From contig BSBM01000179.1 in NCBI GenBank assembly GCA_027924585.1, positions 9,978,501 to 10,042,500 on the forward strand: a DNA stretch of 64,000 bases, read 5' to 3'. Below, one piece after another: positions 23,285-35,707 of this stretch. Made by a program: the position numbers and the translations under genes. The DNA is from Larix kaempferi (taxonomy: Eukaryota; Streptophyta; Pinopsida; Pinales; Pinaceae). The notes under the pieces are model-generated. The model made no database searches. It was not told the DNA's origin and saw only the letters and a program-made list of their open reading frames with translations. Numbering within the stretch: the first letter of the stretch is position 1; each line of letters opens with the position of its first letter.

Positions 23285-24105
23285 CAAGTGAATAATCTTG
23301 GGACTAGGCATAAAACTATTAATTGCATGTAACCACGAGAGCCTTAAACTCATGAAACTTATTGAATACTTCATCATTGGTCTTCATAAAGTATATATAG
23401 GTCTTTATGGAGGGTGACATAGTGTTAAGCAATGCTTGAGGTAGGAGCTGGGAGAGGGAGTGAACTCAAAGACCAAAGGGAGAGGAATCATTAATAAATC
23501 AAACATAATAAATATTACCAGTTAAAGAAGTCGATGACATAGGTCAACATACATTTTCATGAATCGTATCAAGAAACTATCTTGATCTATGCACGCAACT
23601 TGGAAAAGCAATCTTTGTATGCTTTCCAAGTGCACAACCCTTGCATGTACATATTGGTAACTCAAGAACAACATGTAACTCCATATTGGTAACTAGATAT
23701 GTGGCATCATCGCATAACTCTACTTGTATGACAACTTCTTTCTCTTTAAGTCTATTGAAATCCTTCTTATTGAATGTCACATGTTTGAATGATCCGTTGT
23801 TCATATACCACCCTACACTAGAGATGGTGTTAGTGGAAAGACATGATACCATGGAGAAGGTTGTCTCTAGCTTTCTGTGCTAACTCATCCACTATGAATG
23901 CTTTTCCATCCTTGCCAACAACTTTTGTTGCTTTTTCTTTTCTTTCTTCCTAGGACATTGACATGCATAGTAGCCCATCTTGTGGCATGAATGATTTCAC
24001 GTGAATCGAGTGGTTCTTCCCATGCCATGATAATTATGGATAAAAATATTAAATGAATGAAAGTGAGATTTCAAAGGAGTAAGCATAAAATGTCCATCAC
24101 AGATA
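23285..24105 (-). pseudogene. Ty1/copia pol remnant, tandem copy 1
   Basis: Minus-strand frames give, from high to low coordinate: a zinc-knuckle remnant (CHKMGYYACQCPRKK, about 23,940-23,980), a protease-like segment (HVTFNKKDFNRLKEKEV then DDATYLVTNME, about 23,690-23,830), and the pre-integrase word CKGCALGKHTKIAFPS (about 23,590-23,640). The protease active site has become NNGSFKH instead of the family's DSGAS-type motif. The segment between protease and pre-integrase is shorter than in copy 2, so it carries a deletion. It ends with 'gggactaggcataaaac', shared with copy 2. Confidence 0.75.
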
Positions 24106-24985
24106 TACAATAATCTTGGCACTAGGCATAAAACTATTAATTGCATGTAACCACAAGAGCCTTAAACTCATGAAACTTATTGAATACTTCATCATTGGTC
24201 TTCATAAACTATATATAGGTCTTTATGGAGGGTGACATAGTGTTAAGCAATGCTTGAGGTAGGAGGGAGAGGGAGTCATGAACTTGAATACCAAAGGGAG
24301 AGGAATCATTAATAAATGAAACATAATAAATATTACCAGTTGAAGAAGTCAATGACATAGGTAAACATACATTTTCATGAATCTTTGTATGCTTTCCAAG
24401 TGCACAACCCTTGCACATGCCTAGCTTATAGATCACAAAGTTTGGAAATGCCTGCAGTATTTCCTTCGAGGGTGGAAGTGCTCCATAGTGCAAGCAACCA
24501 AATATCGTGTTCCAAATGTTCCAATAGTGCTACACTTTATTATGACGAATTACTTCTAATCAAACTCCACACACTTAAGAGGTGTCATATCTTTATCTAA
24601 AACAAGATTATTAGTTAAACCAAGAACATACAAAACATCATTCAACTCAAGAACAACACGTGATGGCATCATTTGGAAAGAGCCAAATTCCATATTGGTA
24701 ACTAGATATGTGGCATCATCACGTAACTCTACTTGTATGCCAACTTCTTTCTCTTTAAGTCTATTGAAATCCTTATTATTGAATGTCACATGTTTGGATG
24801 ATCCACTGACCATATACCACCGGCCTATACTAGAGATGGTGTTAGTGGAAAGACATGATACCATGGAGAAGGTTGTCTCTAGCTTGGGTTCTAACTCATC
24901 CAGTCTGAATGCTTTTCCATCCTTGCCAGCTACTTTTGTTGCTTGTTCTTTTCCTTCTTCTTTATTCCTAGGACATTAAATTTTT
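24106..24985 (-). pseudogene. Ty1/copia pol remnant, tandem copy 2
   Basis: This is the same module about 819 bp to the right. The protease-like part lies at 24,556-24,864: VSGSSKHVTFNNKDFNRL, QVELRDDATYLVTNMEFGSF and LELNDVLYVLGLTNNL. The pre-integrase/integrase start lies at 24,209-24,493 with HYGALPPSKEI, GMCKGCALGKHTK and GNIYYVSFINDSS. The catalytic Asp of the protease is lost. This copy keeps sequence that copy 1 deleted, so it is the better representative. No RT or LTR was found next to it. Confidence 0.8.
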
Positions 24986-27090
24986 TTCATTTTACTATTC
25001 ATTTTTCTTAAATAGATAATGTAATGCAAATTAACTTCAGCACTGGGAAGTTAAGTTGGTAATTGTTTGATGCAATGAGAACTATGCCTTAAGAGAGTCA
25101 ATTTCACCATTTATGTTTCTGCGGAAGCAATGGAGTATGGTAGGGTGATGTGCATAGTTCAGTCTTGTCACACTTAGTGCTCTAAGGTCTTCTCTTTAAG
25201 TACTTCACTTTTAAAGTTTTATATGTAGGTTTTTTTAATTTAAATGTTTAAACTGGTTTATATCACTAATCCAGGCCTGATGGACTTTGTGAGAAGAGGG
25301 TGAGTCCTTCTGGGGTCTTGATGTTGATATTCATACCGTTGGCGGAGCTGCTGAGAGGTAAGGGTGATGTTTGGAACTATCCTGGCTTACTTAGCAAACT
25401 TGCTAATGCACTTTTTGTAATATGTCTTGCAGGCATAAATATAATGGCTCCTTTCTAAGTTACCTAAATCAAAATTCTAGCAAGGTCTAATGTTATGTGT
25501 TTAAAAGAAAAGGCTAAGGACTAACTCTTTGGAAATTCATGGCATAAATAAATGTAGTTTGATGCCTTCACAATTTTAACTATAGTGTGGGGTAAGTTTA
25601 TTGAAATGAAAAAAGGATGTGGTTGGAGTTTTAAATGCTGCATGTGAGAATCGCATGGATTTGTGGCCAGCTAGGAACAAGGGTTTTAACTTGGTCTTCA
25701 TCCCTGCGTTTGTCATTTTCGTGTATTTTGGCTGAGAGTAGTCCCTTCCTGCGTCTGGCTTGATAGTGCTCTGACCTGAGCATAGTGCACTTGTTGTTCA
25801 CTATTTAAGGAGGTGGAGAGTGTCATGATTCACTGCCAGGTAACTTCTACCTACATCTTTTAAGATTTTCTTCCTTCATCCGATATGTATTTGTTTTATC
25901 TCAGGGTTTAACTTGTGGTTTCTCTTTGACTTTTACTGGCAGGTCGTAGGTTATGATACTCACTATGTTGGATGCTAACAGGTGACCAAAAGCTTGGGTT
26001 TTGGAATAAGAATGGTAAGTCCAGGTCCTCCCAATCATTCATCCCTTCTTGTTGCAGCTATGGTTACAAGGCTCTGAAGTTTCGAGCTCTTTCATTTTGT
26101 AACTTCACTGAGTCCTTTGCACTCTCTGTAACTAGATTTGAAGTTTCTAATGGGTCGCCTTTGGTTGGGCCGGTAGTTAGAAGGAAGATGATTTTAAAGA
26201 AGAAGACTTGGAGAAATTGGGGAAGTAATCTGGTTAATGTTTAAGATGTGTTTGTTTTAGGAACTGTGTTTGACCTCTGCCTGAAAGGTGGGGTTTCGCC
26301 TAAACATGAGATCTAAAATTGATTAGAAGGGTACTGTAAATCCTTGCCAAATAGTTTCTAGGAGACATGAAAAATAGATAGACTAGTAATGATGGTAATT
26401 ATGGAACCCAAGCCTCTAAAGGTGGTTGCAAGGGATATCACACAAAAGGAACTGAGCTTAGTTGATAGTAGTCTGTCTGCAATCAAACTTTGAGCTTAGT
26501 TGGTAGTACTCTGTCTGCAATAAAATTTAGAGGAACCGAGGAAAATGAACATGACCATAATCTGATTGAATGGAGTTCTAGTATAAGGTAATTTTTTGCC
26601 AATTTAATTATTTGATATTTGAAATTCCAATTCAACTAATGTGTGGGATAGATGTGCCATAGATGAAAGTTTTAACATCTCAAAAAATTAGATCTTTGAC
26701 CAAACACTAGGAATGACAAACTTGGGTACTAACAAAGAAATAACAACAACAAATCATTATCATTTGTATGGTTGTAGGAGGGAAGATTCAATTACCATAG
26801 GCAAGATCTTTGGGGCATTGATGTCAAGGTACTCCATGCAATCTTAAGGGGAAATGATTAGTATTGCTCATGATGTAAAAGTAAAGGATGTATCAACTTC
26901 AACTTAGGTTTCCTTCAAAAGTCTACATCAGTTTTGTGTCGTCACCAAATTTGCAGACAGTGAACACTTTGAGATTCTTGAAGATGACAAATGTCTTCCT
27001 AAACCACAATTTTAGGCTATTGCTAGGAAATTGGTGTTGGCACGTCATTATCTCTATTATCATAAGGTTATCAATCATGAAATGAAACCT
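24986..27090. other. No identified gene
   Basis: The open stretch at 25,972-26,244 (90 residues) and shorter ones carry no recognisable domain. A 'ctatttaagg' TATA-like word lies near 25,800. It is probably decayed repeat DNA. Confidence 0.3.
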
Positions 27091-27120
27091 TAATATATAT
27101 ATATATATATATATATATTT
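27091..27120. repeat. (TA)n microsatellite
   Basis: A run of TA dinucleotides of about 28 bp next to the 3' end of the following LINE-like copy. Confidence 0.9.
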
Positions 27121-28663
27121 TATGAAAACGGTTAAGAAATTTTTATATTGAAAAATGGGTGGCAAAAGCCGAGTTACAAAGTGTGAGATCATGCAGCATC
27201 CCATTAGGGGAGAGACAACATATATTAACTATCATATATTACAATTCTTCATCAAAACAATAGAAGGGACCTAAAAGAGAATATGAACTATCAGAGATTG
27301 CTACAGACTTGCTATTTACAGTTATGAACTACCAAAGATTGCTACAAACTTGTCGTTTACAGTTATGAACTACTAGAGATTGCTACAGAATTTCTGTTTA
27401 CACTTATGTCAATAGGAAGAGTAATTCAGATAAGGATGCCCATAATTCCAAGAAGCGTTTCCCAAAAAAGGCCCCAAAAACGCCGACCACGGTCCATACA
27501 AGAACACAAATCATACAAAATCCAGATACACAGAACCAGTCGAAAAGCCTTGTGACCCAGACCATGCAAAATTCCCAATTAACCCAGGTCCTAGCTACTT
27601 CCGGGATGCAACTTCCAGGTTCAGCATGTCCACCTTCAGTTCCTCTAGCTCCTTTCGTAGACTATACACCTTTCCCTCTATTCGCTATGCTATAACACGA
27701 ACCTCCCTAGTTTGACAGGTGCACCCATCATCCACCTTCACCAAGATATTGTCCACATTTGTACTGAGAATTCCAATTTGATTTCAAGCCTCCAGATGGC
27801 CAAGTTGCTCCAGAGCATTCAGGTGTTGCAGAGCCTGTTTTATATCAAAATTTTCATTCTTCAGGACATGAATTTGTGCATTGAGGATGGTCGAGTGGTC
27901 ATCCACTACCGTGAGAGAAGCCGTAATGCCCTGGTGCTCATCTGAGCCACTGCATACTTGAATCTTCACTCAGTGCTGCTCACAAGCCATGCAATCATAA
28001 CCTCCATGCCAAGTAGGATACGATTTCCTGAAATCAGGCAGTGAGTCGCTACCTATACAGGGTATGGTCTGCTTTCCATGGGAATTCACACTGGAGTCTG
28101 CCATAATCATAAGATCAAAACAAATACTCTACCTCCCTGCTCTGCAAATTTGGTTAAATAGAAAAACACTGCCAGTCTGCTCGACCAACCTGTATTGGCA
28201 TTCTGAGCTAAACATTACACTTGAAATGAGGGCTCGCATGCTGCCCAAGTGGGAGTTATGTGACAAGAGTGTGTGTACGTCGCTCCAACCGAGGCCCCAA
28301 AATGGGTTTTTGACTTTGGCTAAGGCGCTCGGATTTTGCAAGGAATTAGATCCTAAGAACCACCCCTTGTGGGCTCGAACACATATAATTTTAAACATGG
28401 AGAGACTAAAATCAAAGGCAGTGAATCCAAACTTTTTGCTTCATCACTTGGCTGCTGACTAGGATGCCACGGTCAAGTTTAGCACCAATGTTAGCCATCG
28501 CATCCACGTCTTGATTGTTGTTTCTGAATTCTAGATTCTGATCATGAACTTCTATCATGATGACACTTATTGACTCAACATGTAGAATAAAAAACACAAT
28601 TGATACACCTACGTAGACTTTACACTGAATGCCTGCAATTCTTGAGTCAATAAGTGTTAACAC
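27121..28663 (-). pseudogene. Second LINE-like 3' region with extra frame
   Basis: On the minus strand, 28,480-28,600 encodes EFRNNNQDVDAMANIGAKLD, the same RNase H end as in the 21.6 kb copy, and its frame stops near 28,412. Lower coordinates again carry helical frames (27,784-27,969, LTVVDDHSTILNAQIHVLKN). The end near 27,135 shares the 'tttatattgaaaaa' then 'gagttacaa' signature with the first copy. The two copies therefore belong to the same or sister families and both contain the extra downstream region. Confidence 0.55.
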
Positions 28664-31600
28664 TCCATATAGACTCTAGACTCTGTGCCTTATATTCTAC
28701 TCCTTGTCCAATATGTACACCCAAATGTGCCATCCATCCACCCACAATGTTTATGCCTGCTCAAAGGTGACCTGTGCCCAGTAACTACTTGTTTGTTTTT
28801 ATGCCTTAACCCTTTGGTGACTTGTGTTAATGTGGAAATACAACCAAGGATCGTATATCCAACAATTGTATCCATTGGTTTCACCCACTAGATCAATCCA
28901 ATAGTTTCATATAATGTTTATGTCCAATAATTTCCACCCTAGGTACTTGAGAATCCATATCCTTGGGTCAACATGCGGACCATGGCACCCTAGTATATAT
29001 ATCCAACCAAGTCTCTTTTCCAATGTAGGTGGGGTCTCTTGTAGTAAATCTAAAATTTTCTTTCCTTAGCCAATATCGTTTTAAAGAATCTCTTGGCACA
29101 TCCTACTACTATGAGATGTTACCCAATGTTTGCAGTGCACCTTGTCTTTGTGCAAGGGCATTCGATGAGTTTGTATTTCACCATACCATCATGAAAGGGA
29201 ACATAAACCAAACTCATATTGCATCTATTCATGCCAATCAATAACCATTGAATTGATTGTATAGTAGACTTTCTTGAAGTTACTCAAGGATAGGGACTTA
29301 CAACCTCCCTTAATTTATATTGGCCCCTTTGGAAGCTTTAGAAAATTTCTCTTCCTTTGGTTAGAAACCATGAGAAGTAACTAAAAAAATGCATATCTAG
29401 TACTCAACATCCAAACATGACATAATCTCCAACACTTCCTATGGATAAGGCATAACTGCATGGGAGTAAATATCTTGATTCTTTTGTAGTTAACCAAGTT
29501 ATTCAGTGTGCAGTGGATAAGAGACAACAACAACAAAATTTCTAGTCCTAGGCTAGTGTCACTCCCAACCGAAAACACAAGATATCCATTTCATCATGAT
29601 TTTTTGCCTCAAGAAACACTTTCTACACCATCATTTGGTGCATTGAAAACTGCACCTATGGTGTCATTTCTGACTTAAGAGGACACTAGAGACAATTTCA
29701 ATCTCAAACTACGATTCGATACAACTTTCTTAAGACGATCCACATTTATTATATATATTATTATATTTCATTATTTCATAACACATTGAATTAATATCTA
29801 GATATTAATTACTAGGTGTTTCCTTATCTTATGTGCACTAAAGAATTAGATAGAAGTTTGATACTTTTTTATATAACCATTTGACCTTCCTTTTAAATAT
29901 TTACATTATAAAGATAAAATTGAAGCAGAAATTGTAGGTGCTTCTTAAACCAATCTTAGTGTTGTTTTGTTTTCTTTTTCTTGAAGAAGAGTGAATGAAC
30001 TTCAATCTTCTTCCATGTATCAAGAACCATTTTTTGGGTGTGTGAAGGTTTAGCTTAAATGGGTTTTATAGGAGATGCGTGGAAATTTGGTAAACTTAAA
30101 GATGTTGGTAGCATTGAAAAACACATGCTCGTTACATGTATCAATATTTTTTTTTAAAGAGGGAACTCTGAATGGTTAGATGTTAGTTAGGGAGTGTTGA
30201 GATTATACAAATAGACATCCAGCCATCTAGCATTTTGAATTTATTTTGTTTGAAAATAAGGTGTCTTGTTAGAATAGAATATTTATATTTAGTCCATGGG
30301 AGACCTAATAGGATCTTTGGGGTCATATAAAGAATTATAAAAAGTTACATTATGATCCTTAATGTATCTTGATTTCCATTATGTATCAACATGCAATATA
30401 CTCTCTATTTTTATGATGTTCAAAGTCTTCAAATCCTAATTTTTTAATCCTTGTCATCTCATCAAAGTAGTACCCCTTATCTTTAGATACAATATTTTCT
30501 TGAATTATGCTCACATGCCTTATTTTGATTATATGGGTTTTAAATTGAAATAATGTTTCCTAGCATACATGATTATGCACAATATCAAAATGCCATGCTT
30601 ATGCTTGCTAAGGTTTAAACATTGTCATGCATTTTACTCATTAGAAGTAGAAGAAAGTTATTGTTGGATTCAATTAATTTGAAAGAGTAGTTATAGTTTG
30701 AAAGAAATCTCTCCTTACCTTAGCTAGGATTCATTGAAATGAAAGGATTATTTGATTCATATGCATTTGCATGGTTTGATTCAGTCATCACACCATGAGT
30801 TGCACTTCCATCACCTGATTAAGTAATACAACCATTAAAATTTAACTCGTTAACTCAACACACTTTAACCTCGCTTGAGGATAAAAAGAATTTGGTAGTT
30901 ACGTAGGACACCGGGGATAGGCATCCAAATAATTCCCCCTTGTCATTTTCATCTGAGACATAGATGTTTCCCTATAGGGTACTAAAATCCTCTAGTAGTT
31001 ATTGACATGGTCATCAACTAGTTTGTGGAGGGGCCTCTCATTTTTTCGGGGGTTAAGCTGCGAGGATTGATTCCGGATGGACTTTGTGGAATGTCGCACT
31101 CCACTTAGTGCCTAAGGAATATCGATCCATTGTCTTCCTTGTACTCTATCATATTGGTGATACAGGGGCAATAAGACAGAAGTGCTGAAAACCTTCTCTG
31201 ATGTGTCATGAACGAGGTAGCCTAGTAACTTTTCTTCTAAGGATATTTTACCTAGGATCCCTTTCAGTAGAGGGATATCCTTCAAATTCGGTCTCTCACT
31301 TCGTATTGTTCGACTTGGATTTCATCACCTTGCGAAGGATACGATTTGTCGAGGTCTCCAGCTCCTAGTTAGGAAGTTAGCTTACTAACCTTTTTAGAGG
31401 GTCTTTTTCTTTTTAGTGCTGCTTGTTGGCATTCTTGCAACTTTTGTTTCAGCTCGCTTACTGTGACACTGGTCGCAGTATAGTTTTTTGAGATTGCTTT
31501 TTTGCCCTACGAGCCTTGTCTTTTCCTAGCTCCCCTTCTGCACGCTCAGTTGGTTTAGGGTTTTTGAGTTCTTACACGGTCAGTTACCAATTATCTGATG

Positions 31601-31674
31601 ATGTGTGATGTCCTCTTCTGCTAGGTCTTCAAGATGGTTGAGTTAGATGGTCTTCTCAAGGGACTGAACACCCC
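28664..31674. other. No identified gene
   Basis: AT-rich. Frames at 28,685-28,891, 29,029-29,244 and 29,381-29,578 show no clear domain. The last may be a decayed copia RT piece, but too weakly to call. Confidence 0.35.
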
Positions 31675-32720
31675 TTGATGGAGCCACTAACACTTGACCT
31701 TAGGAGTAGTCTAGAGGACCACGTGCTCACATCATCCATGTGGACTTTTCCATTTACTCTGATGATGGAATTTCAGGTTATATGGAACAATGGTACATTT
31801 GAGAGAGAGATGATTGGTTGTACCCCATCTTGGTTGATTGTCTTATTGTCCTTTCATTTTGTTGATAATATTTTTGTGGTATCTTGCCTTTTACCTTTTG
31901 GGTCTTCTACTCATCTTGGGTTATCTTTTGATTTGAACCACCTTTTATGTTTTTGGTCTTGTGGGTACTATGGTAGTTTGTCCACATTTGAGGTACACCC
32001 CCTTTGTCCAAGTTGTTATGAGTCTTTATACCCACTTTGTACCACCCTACAGACCTTAGTGAGGAAGATTGCTTGCTATCATACCTTTTGGTGGTCCTAT
32101 TTGAGTTACAAGAGGTAGTTACAAGGAGCTATTGCATATAAGTGGTAGTTACAAGGAGTTATTGCATATATTTGACATCATTTGACCTTCCATCTCTTTG
32201 GCATGTCAAATAACAGGTAGTTACAAGGAGATATTGCAATATATATTTGACCTTATTTGTACCTTCCCCACAATGGTTGATTTACTTTTGGTCCTTACAC
32301 CCTGTTGTTTATTGGTCTTGTGGTAGCTTGTCCTTTAATTTTGGTCCTTTCATTTTTTTGTGGTACCTTGCCTCTCACCTTTTGGGTCTTTTACTGATCT
32401 TGAGTTATCTTTTGATTTGTACCGCCTTTTATGTTTTTGGGCTTGTGGGTATAACTATGGTAGTTTGTCCACATTTGAGGTAGTACAACAACTTAGTCCC
32501 AAGGGTTATGAGTCTAATTTATACCCACTCTTTTCTTTCTGACTTGTACCTTACTAGTTGGTTTTTGTACCCTTTGGTTGGTCCTTGTACCTTACTGGAG
32601 GTCGTGAGTCTCTTTGGCTTCAGTCTACTGGCTGTAAGATCATCTTTATTGTGATTGTATTGAGCCTTTTGACTGTCATTCAATTTACTCGATTGACCGT
32701 ACCATAGCCCAGTCATCTCT
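31675..32720 (+). repeat. Degenerate 480 bp tandem duplication
   Basis: The block 31,873-31,997 ('ccttttgggtcttctactca', 'gtttgtccacatttgaggta') recurs at 32,353-32,483. In addition 'gtagttacaaggag' occurs three times at 32,117-32,230. The open frame at 31,675-32,118 is rich in Trp, Leu and Ser and is likely a by-product of TG-rich repeats. Confidence 0.6.
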
Positions 32721-33049
32721 CTCTCTTTGGTTTGTACTAACCCTATAATAGGGTCACTTGGTTCCTAGAGTTGACTGGCCTCTAAGAGGCACAACCATTT
32801 CTGAAAGTAACTCTTCTGAGTATATTACAGGAAATGTCTACACCAAGGTAATCAGATATGTGTTGGTCATAAGACTTAAGTAATCAAATTGTTGGTAATC
32901 AAATATGTGGTAAATAATTTGAATTAAGTAGTTAAGGCTTGTCTTGTCAGACAAAATTGTTTGTAATCAAATTATATTTGTTGGTAAATAATTTTAAGAA
33001 TGTGAACACTTTGAAAAACAACCATCTTAAATATAAGAGTAAGGTAAAA
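32721..33049. other. No gene seen
   Basis: AT-rich with short 'ggtaatcaaat' repeats at 32,850-32,990. Confidence 0.4.
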
Positions 33050-33411
33050 ATGTTACCCATACTGCATGTCATCGATTATAACCTTCCCAACATTATAGAA
33101 ACATAAGCTTCATACATAGGATGGGGACGAGTTCTAAAACAATAAGAAAACCTAAAGAAGAGGAAATAGTCAAGTTTGCATCAGGAACTTGGCATAAAAT
33201 TGAGAAGAACTATGCCACTGTCAATAAAGAAATCCTTGTAGCACTGAGATGCATAGAGAAGTTCCAGATTCATTTGTTGAACCATGACTTTATCATAAGA
33301 ACAGATTGCTCCAGTCTTCCATTTGTGCTAAACGACACACTAAAAATTGCAACAACAAAAGGAAAGTTAGCAAGATGACAAGCATTGTTTTGATGTTATA
33401 GCTGTACTATT
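33050..33411 (+). pseudogene. Caulimoviridae-like RNase H, left part
   Basis: This is an endogenous pararetrovirus-like relic. RNase H cleaves the RNA strand during reverse transcription. Visible words include GWGRVLK, then FASGTWHKIEKNY, EILVALRCIEKFQ and FIIRTDCSSLPF, the pattern of plant pararetroviruses rather than of gypsy elements. Breaks: a stop at 33,104-33,106 where the first catalytic acid would be expected, a frame change near 33,140, and TGA codons at 33,376-33,378 and 33,391-33,393. Only the end of the polymerase is present; RT and upstream regions are missing. The frame is cut at 33,411 by the gypsy LTR and resumes after it at 34,082. It is non-functional. Confidence 0.7.
33407..33411. 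repeat. Target-site duplication CTATT (left)
   Basis: CTATT lies immediately before the LTR at 33,412. The same five bases follow that LTR (34,077-34,081) and the right LTR (49,343-49,347). Confidence 0.85.
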
Positions 33412-34076
33412 TGTAGCTAGGGTTTTACCCCTAGCTTGTGCCAATGAGCACCTACTAAGGAGAATGGACTCCTTAGTAGCAGTTCAATAATGATTAAATG
33501 ATTAAGCTAAAACAACAATTAACAAACTACTCTAAACATTGCATGAGACATAAATGAAAGATGTAAAAAATGGTTTTATATTAATGTTACCTTGAGTGTC
33601 AAGGTTGATGAAGCCCTTTGCAGTGTCCAAGAGGATGCTCCAAGCTTCAGAATGCTCCTTCTCCTTCTCCAATGATGGGAATGGGCCAAAAGGTGGCTCT
33701 CAAGGTGAAAATAGTTCAAAGGTGAACTAGGGTTTCGAGAGAGATTTTGGCAGAGTAAGGGTGCTTGTGATTGTGGATATGGAATAAGGGATCTCCATCA
33801 CCTATTTATAGTTTTTTGGTGGTGGAGTGCTGACCCATGGTTTTAGGAAACACATGGTTTTGGGCAGCTGTATAGGGTTTTTTTCCTCCTTTTCCTCATT
33901 ATTTTATATTTTTTATTCCCTTTTTAGGGGATTTTTGCTATTTTTGGAGGAAAAGGGGGTTTTTTAGCCTTTTTTATGCTATTTTGGGGGTTTTTAATGG
34001 AAATATGGTAGGAAAATGGACAAATGAGCCATATAATGTGGTAAATGAGCTAGTGAGCACTTTTTGGGTGTTAACA
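33412..34076 (-). mobile_element. Gypsy LTR, left copy, now solo (665 bp)
   Basis: On the plus strand it runs TGTAGCTAGGG...GTGTTAACA. By eye it differs from the right LTR (48,679-49,342) only by one T in a run near 33,880. It is flanked on both sides by CTATT and interrupts the pararetrovirus-like frame precisely. Read on the minus strand (element sense) it has a TATA box, CTATAAATAGG, at about 33,802-33,812. It is solo because what follows is host-side flank, not element interior. Confidence 0.85.
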
Positions 34077-34081
34077 CTATT

Positions 34082-35164
34082 CATGAGCACATTTATGGGA
34101 AAGCAAAAAGCATTCTTGACTTTTTAACAAGAGAATATTTGACACAGAAGTATGATGTTAATTTTTCACCAGCGAGCCTGAAGCAAGTGAGCCTGAAACA
34201 AGCAAGCCTGGTGCAAGCGATCCCGAGGAAAGCGAGCGTAGAAGGTCAAAGCAAAATCCAATGGGCCCATAACCCACAAGTAAACATGGAAATCTATGCT
34301 TGGACCAAAGGAAAACATCAGATCTATACTATTAATGATAATATGAGTTGGTTGGATTATATGCAAGATTGGAAACCTAGGTGGGAGTTGAGACATACTG
34401 AAGTATTAGATGCTAACTTACATGGATCTGATGCTTTTATTATACTAGTGCCAGAACTCAGAAGAATTCCTATGGGATCCAGTATTGTACCAGAGATGAT
34501 TTACAACAAATCCCTGAGAAAAGCAGCTGATGCAAGCAATTGGTTAACACACCTCTACCATGATCTTAACCTAATCACGACAAAGGTCTCTACACATCAG
34601 CCCAGGCTAAAACTAGACCATCAATACTACTGTATTAACCGGATCCATTGCTTGAAAGAATGGCCACATCAAGATGATAGTATCCGGTTTCCAAGTACTA
34701 CACACACTTATGAAAAATATAAAAAATTATGGTGGCAATTCTTGAGAAAAGAAAATAGAGATAGAACATATTATACCATGCTAAAGTTTGGACTTCAAAG
34801 TACACATGATATCCATGAGGATCCAGCTACATTCTGCGACGTCCTTGATTGGATGAGAGACTGGTGGCAGTCATTCAACATCAACCTGACAGCATTAGAA
34901 CCAGCTGTTATTTATAATCTAAAATGGGAAGTTGGAGAATCTATCCAATAGGTCAAAGATATTTTGCAGACAAAGATTACTGAGGATCAAATCCTTGGGT
35001 ACTACATTAAATACAAATAACAATGGCTTGTCAAAACCTGCATAGACGTACACATGCATCAGAATAGACGCGTGGTTCGAAGGTCTATTTATTCAAAGGC
35101 ATGGTGCACTGAATCCAACGTCTTTCGAGAAATATATGGTCCTCCATACTCCGATGATTTGTAA
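34082..35164 (+). pseudogene. Caulimoviridae-like relic, right part, copy 1
   Basis: The frame continues the RNase H C-terminus with the hallmark ILDFLTREYL and runs on for about 340 further codons, ending at the stop 35,162-35,164. In-frame stops lie at 34,949-34,951 and 35,018-35,020. The region after RNase H is charged and Trp-rich (WWQFLRKENRDRTYY, FCDVLDWMRDWWQ). I do not know a named domain for it; related plant endogenous pararetroviruses do carry extra sequence after RNase H. A 295-residue open stretch starting at 34,064 uses LTR bases for its first codons and is not a natural start. Not functional. Confidence 0.65.
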
Positions 35165-35707
35165 ATATCTAAAAAGTATCTGGATATGAGTGGGGCCTGT
35201 CCATTCAGATTGCCATAAAGATCGAATGGAAAGTCTATGCAACTATGTCATGATAATATAAAGAAATCCCTACTTTTCTCCGTGTCAATATGATTTAAAA
35301 TCTTTGTTATGCGATAAATACCCTCAGTCAAGATTACAAGTAATTGTCCAAAGGCAACATTAGTTGGGAGTAGGACTAACATCTACCATTTACATGTTTA
35401 CGGTTTTGTTGTTGCTTGATTCAATTACTTTTAGTCATCTAAGAAGACCATGCTTGATTACAAAACTAACCATGAGGAAACGGTGTTTTTGTATGTGAAG
35501 GAAATGGTGTTTTTCTATGTTCCATTAAATCAATATTTGTTGGGGAAGAGTTGCTTATTAATTACAATTTGAATTGAGTAGATACAAACATGGTTACTAT
35601 GGGAGTGGTACATATAACAATTTACCCAACCTTTTATTAATGAATTTAACATCTTAAGTATTTTTCGTTAGTTTATTTCGTTTAAATTTTCCATATTTAC
35701 TTCGTAG

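Noticed and set aside
29381-29670. Copia RT fragment on the minus strand
   Set aside because: A few residues recall the RT C-terminal region, but the resemblance is too short and gapped to support a call.
31675-32118. 147-residue open frame as a gene
   Set aside because: It is rich in Trp, Ser and Leu, built from a TG-rich repeat duplicated at 32,353, and has no domain.
34064-34081. Start of a 295-residue open frame inside the LTR
   Set aside because: The first codons come from the LTR end and target duplication; the frame is the interrupted relic, not a new gene.
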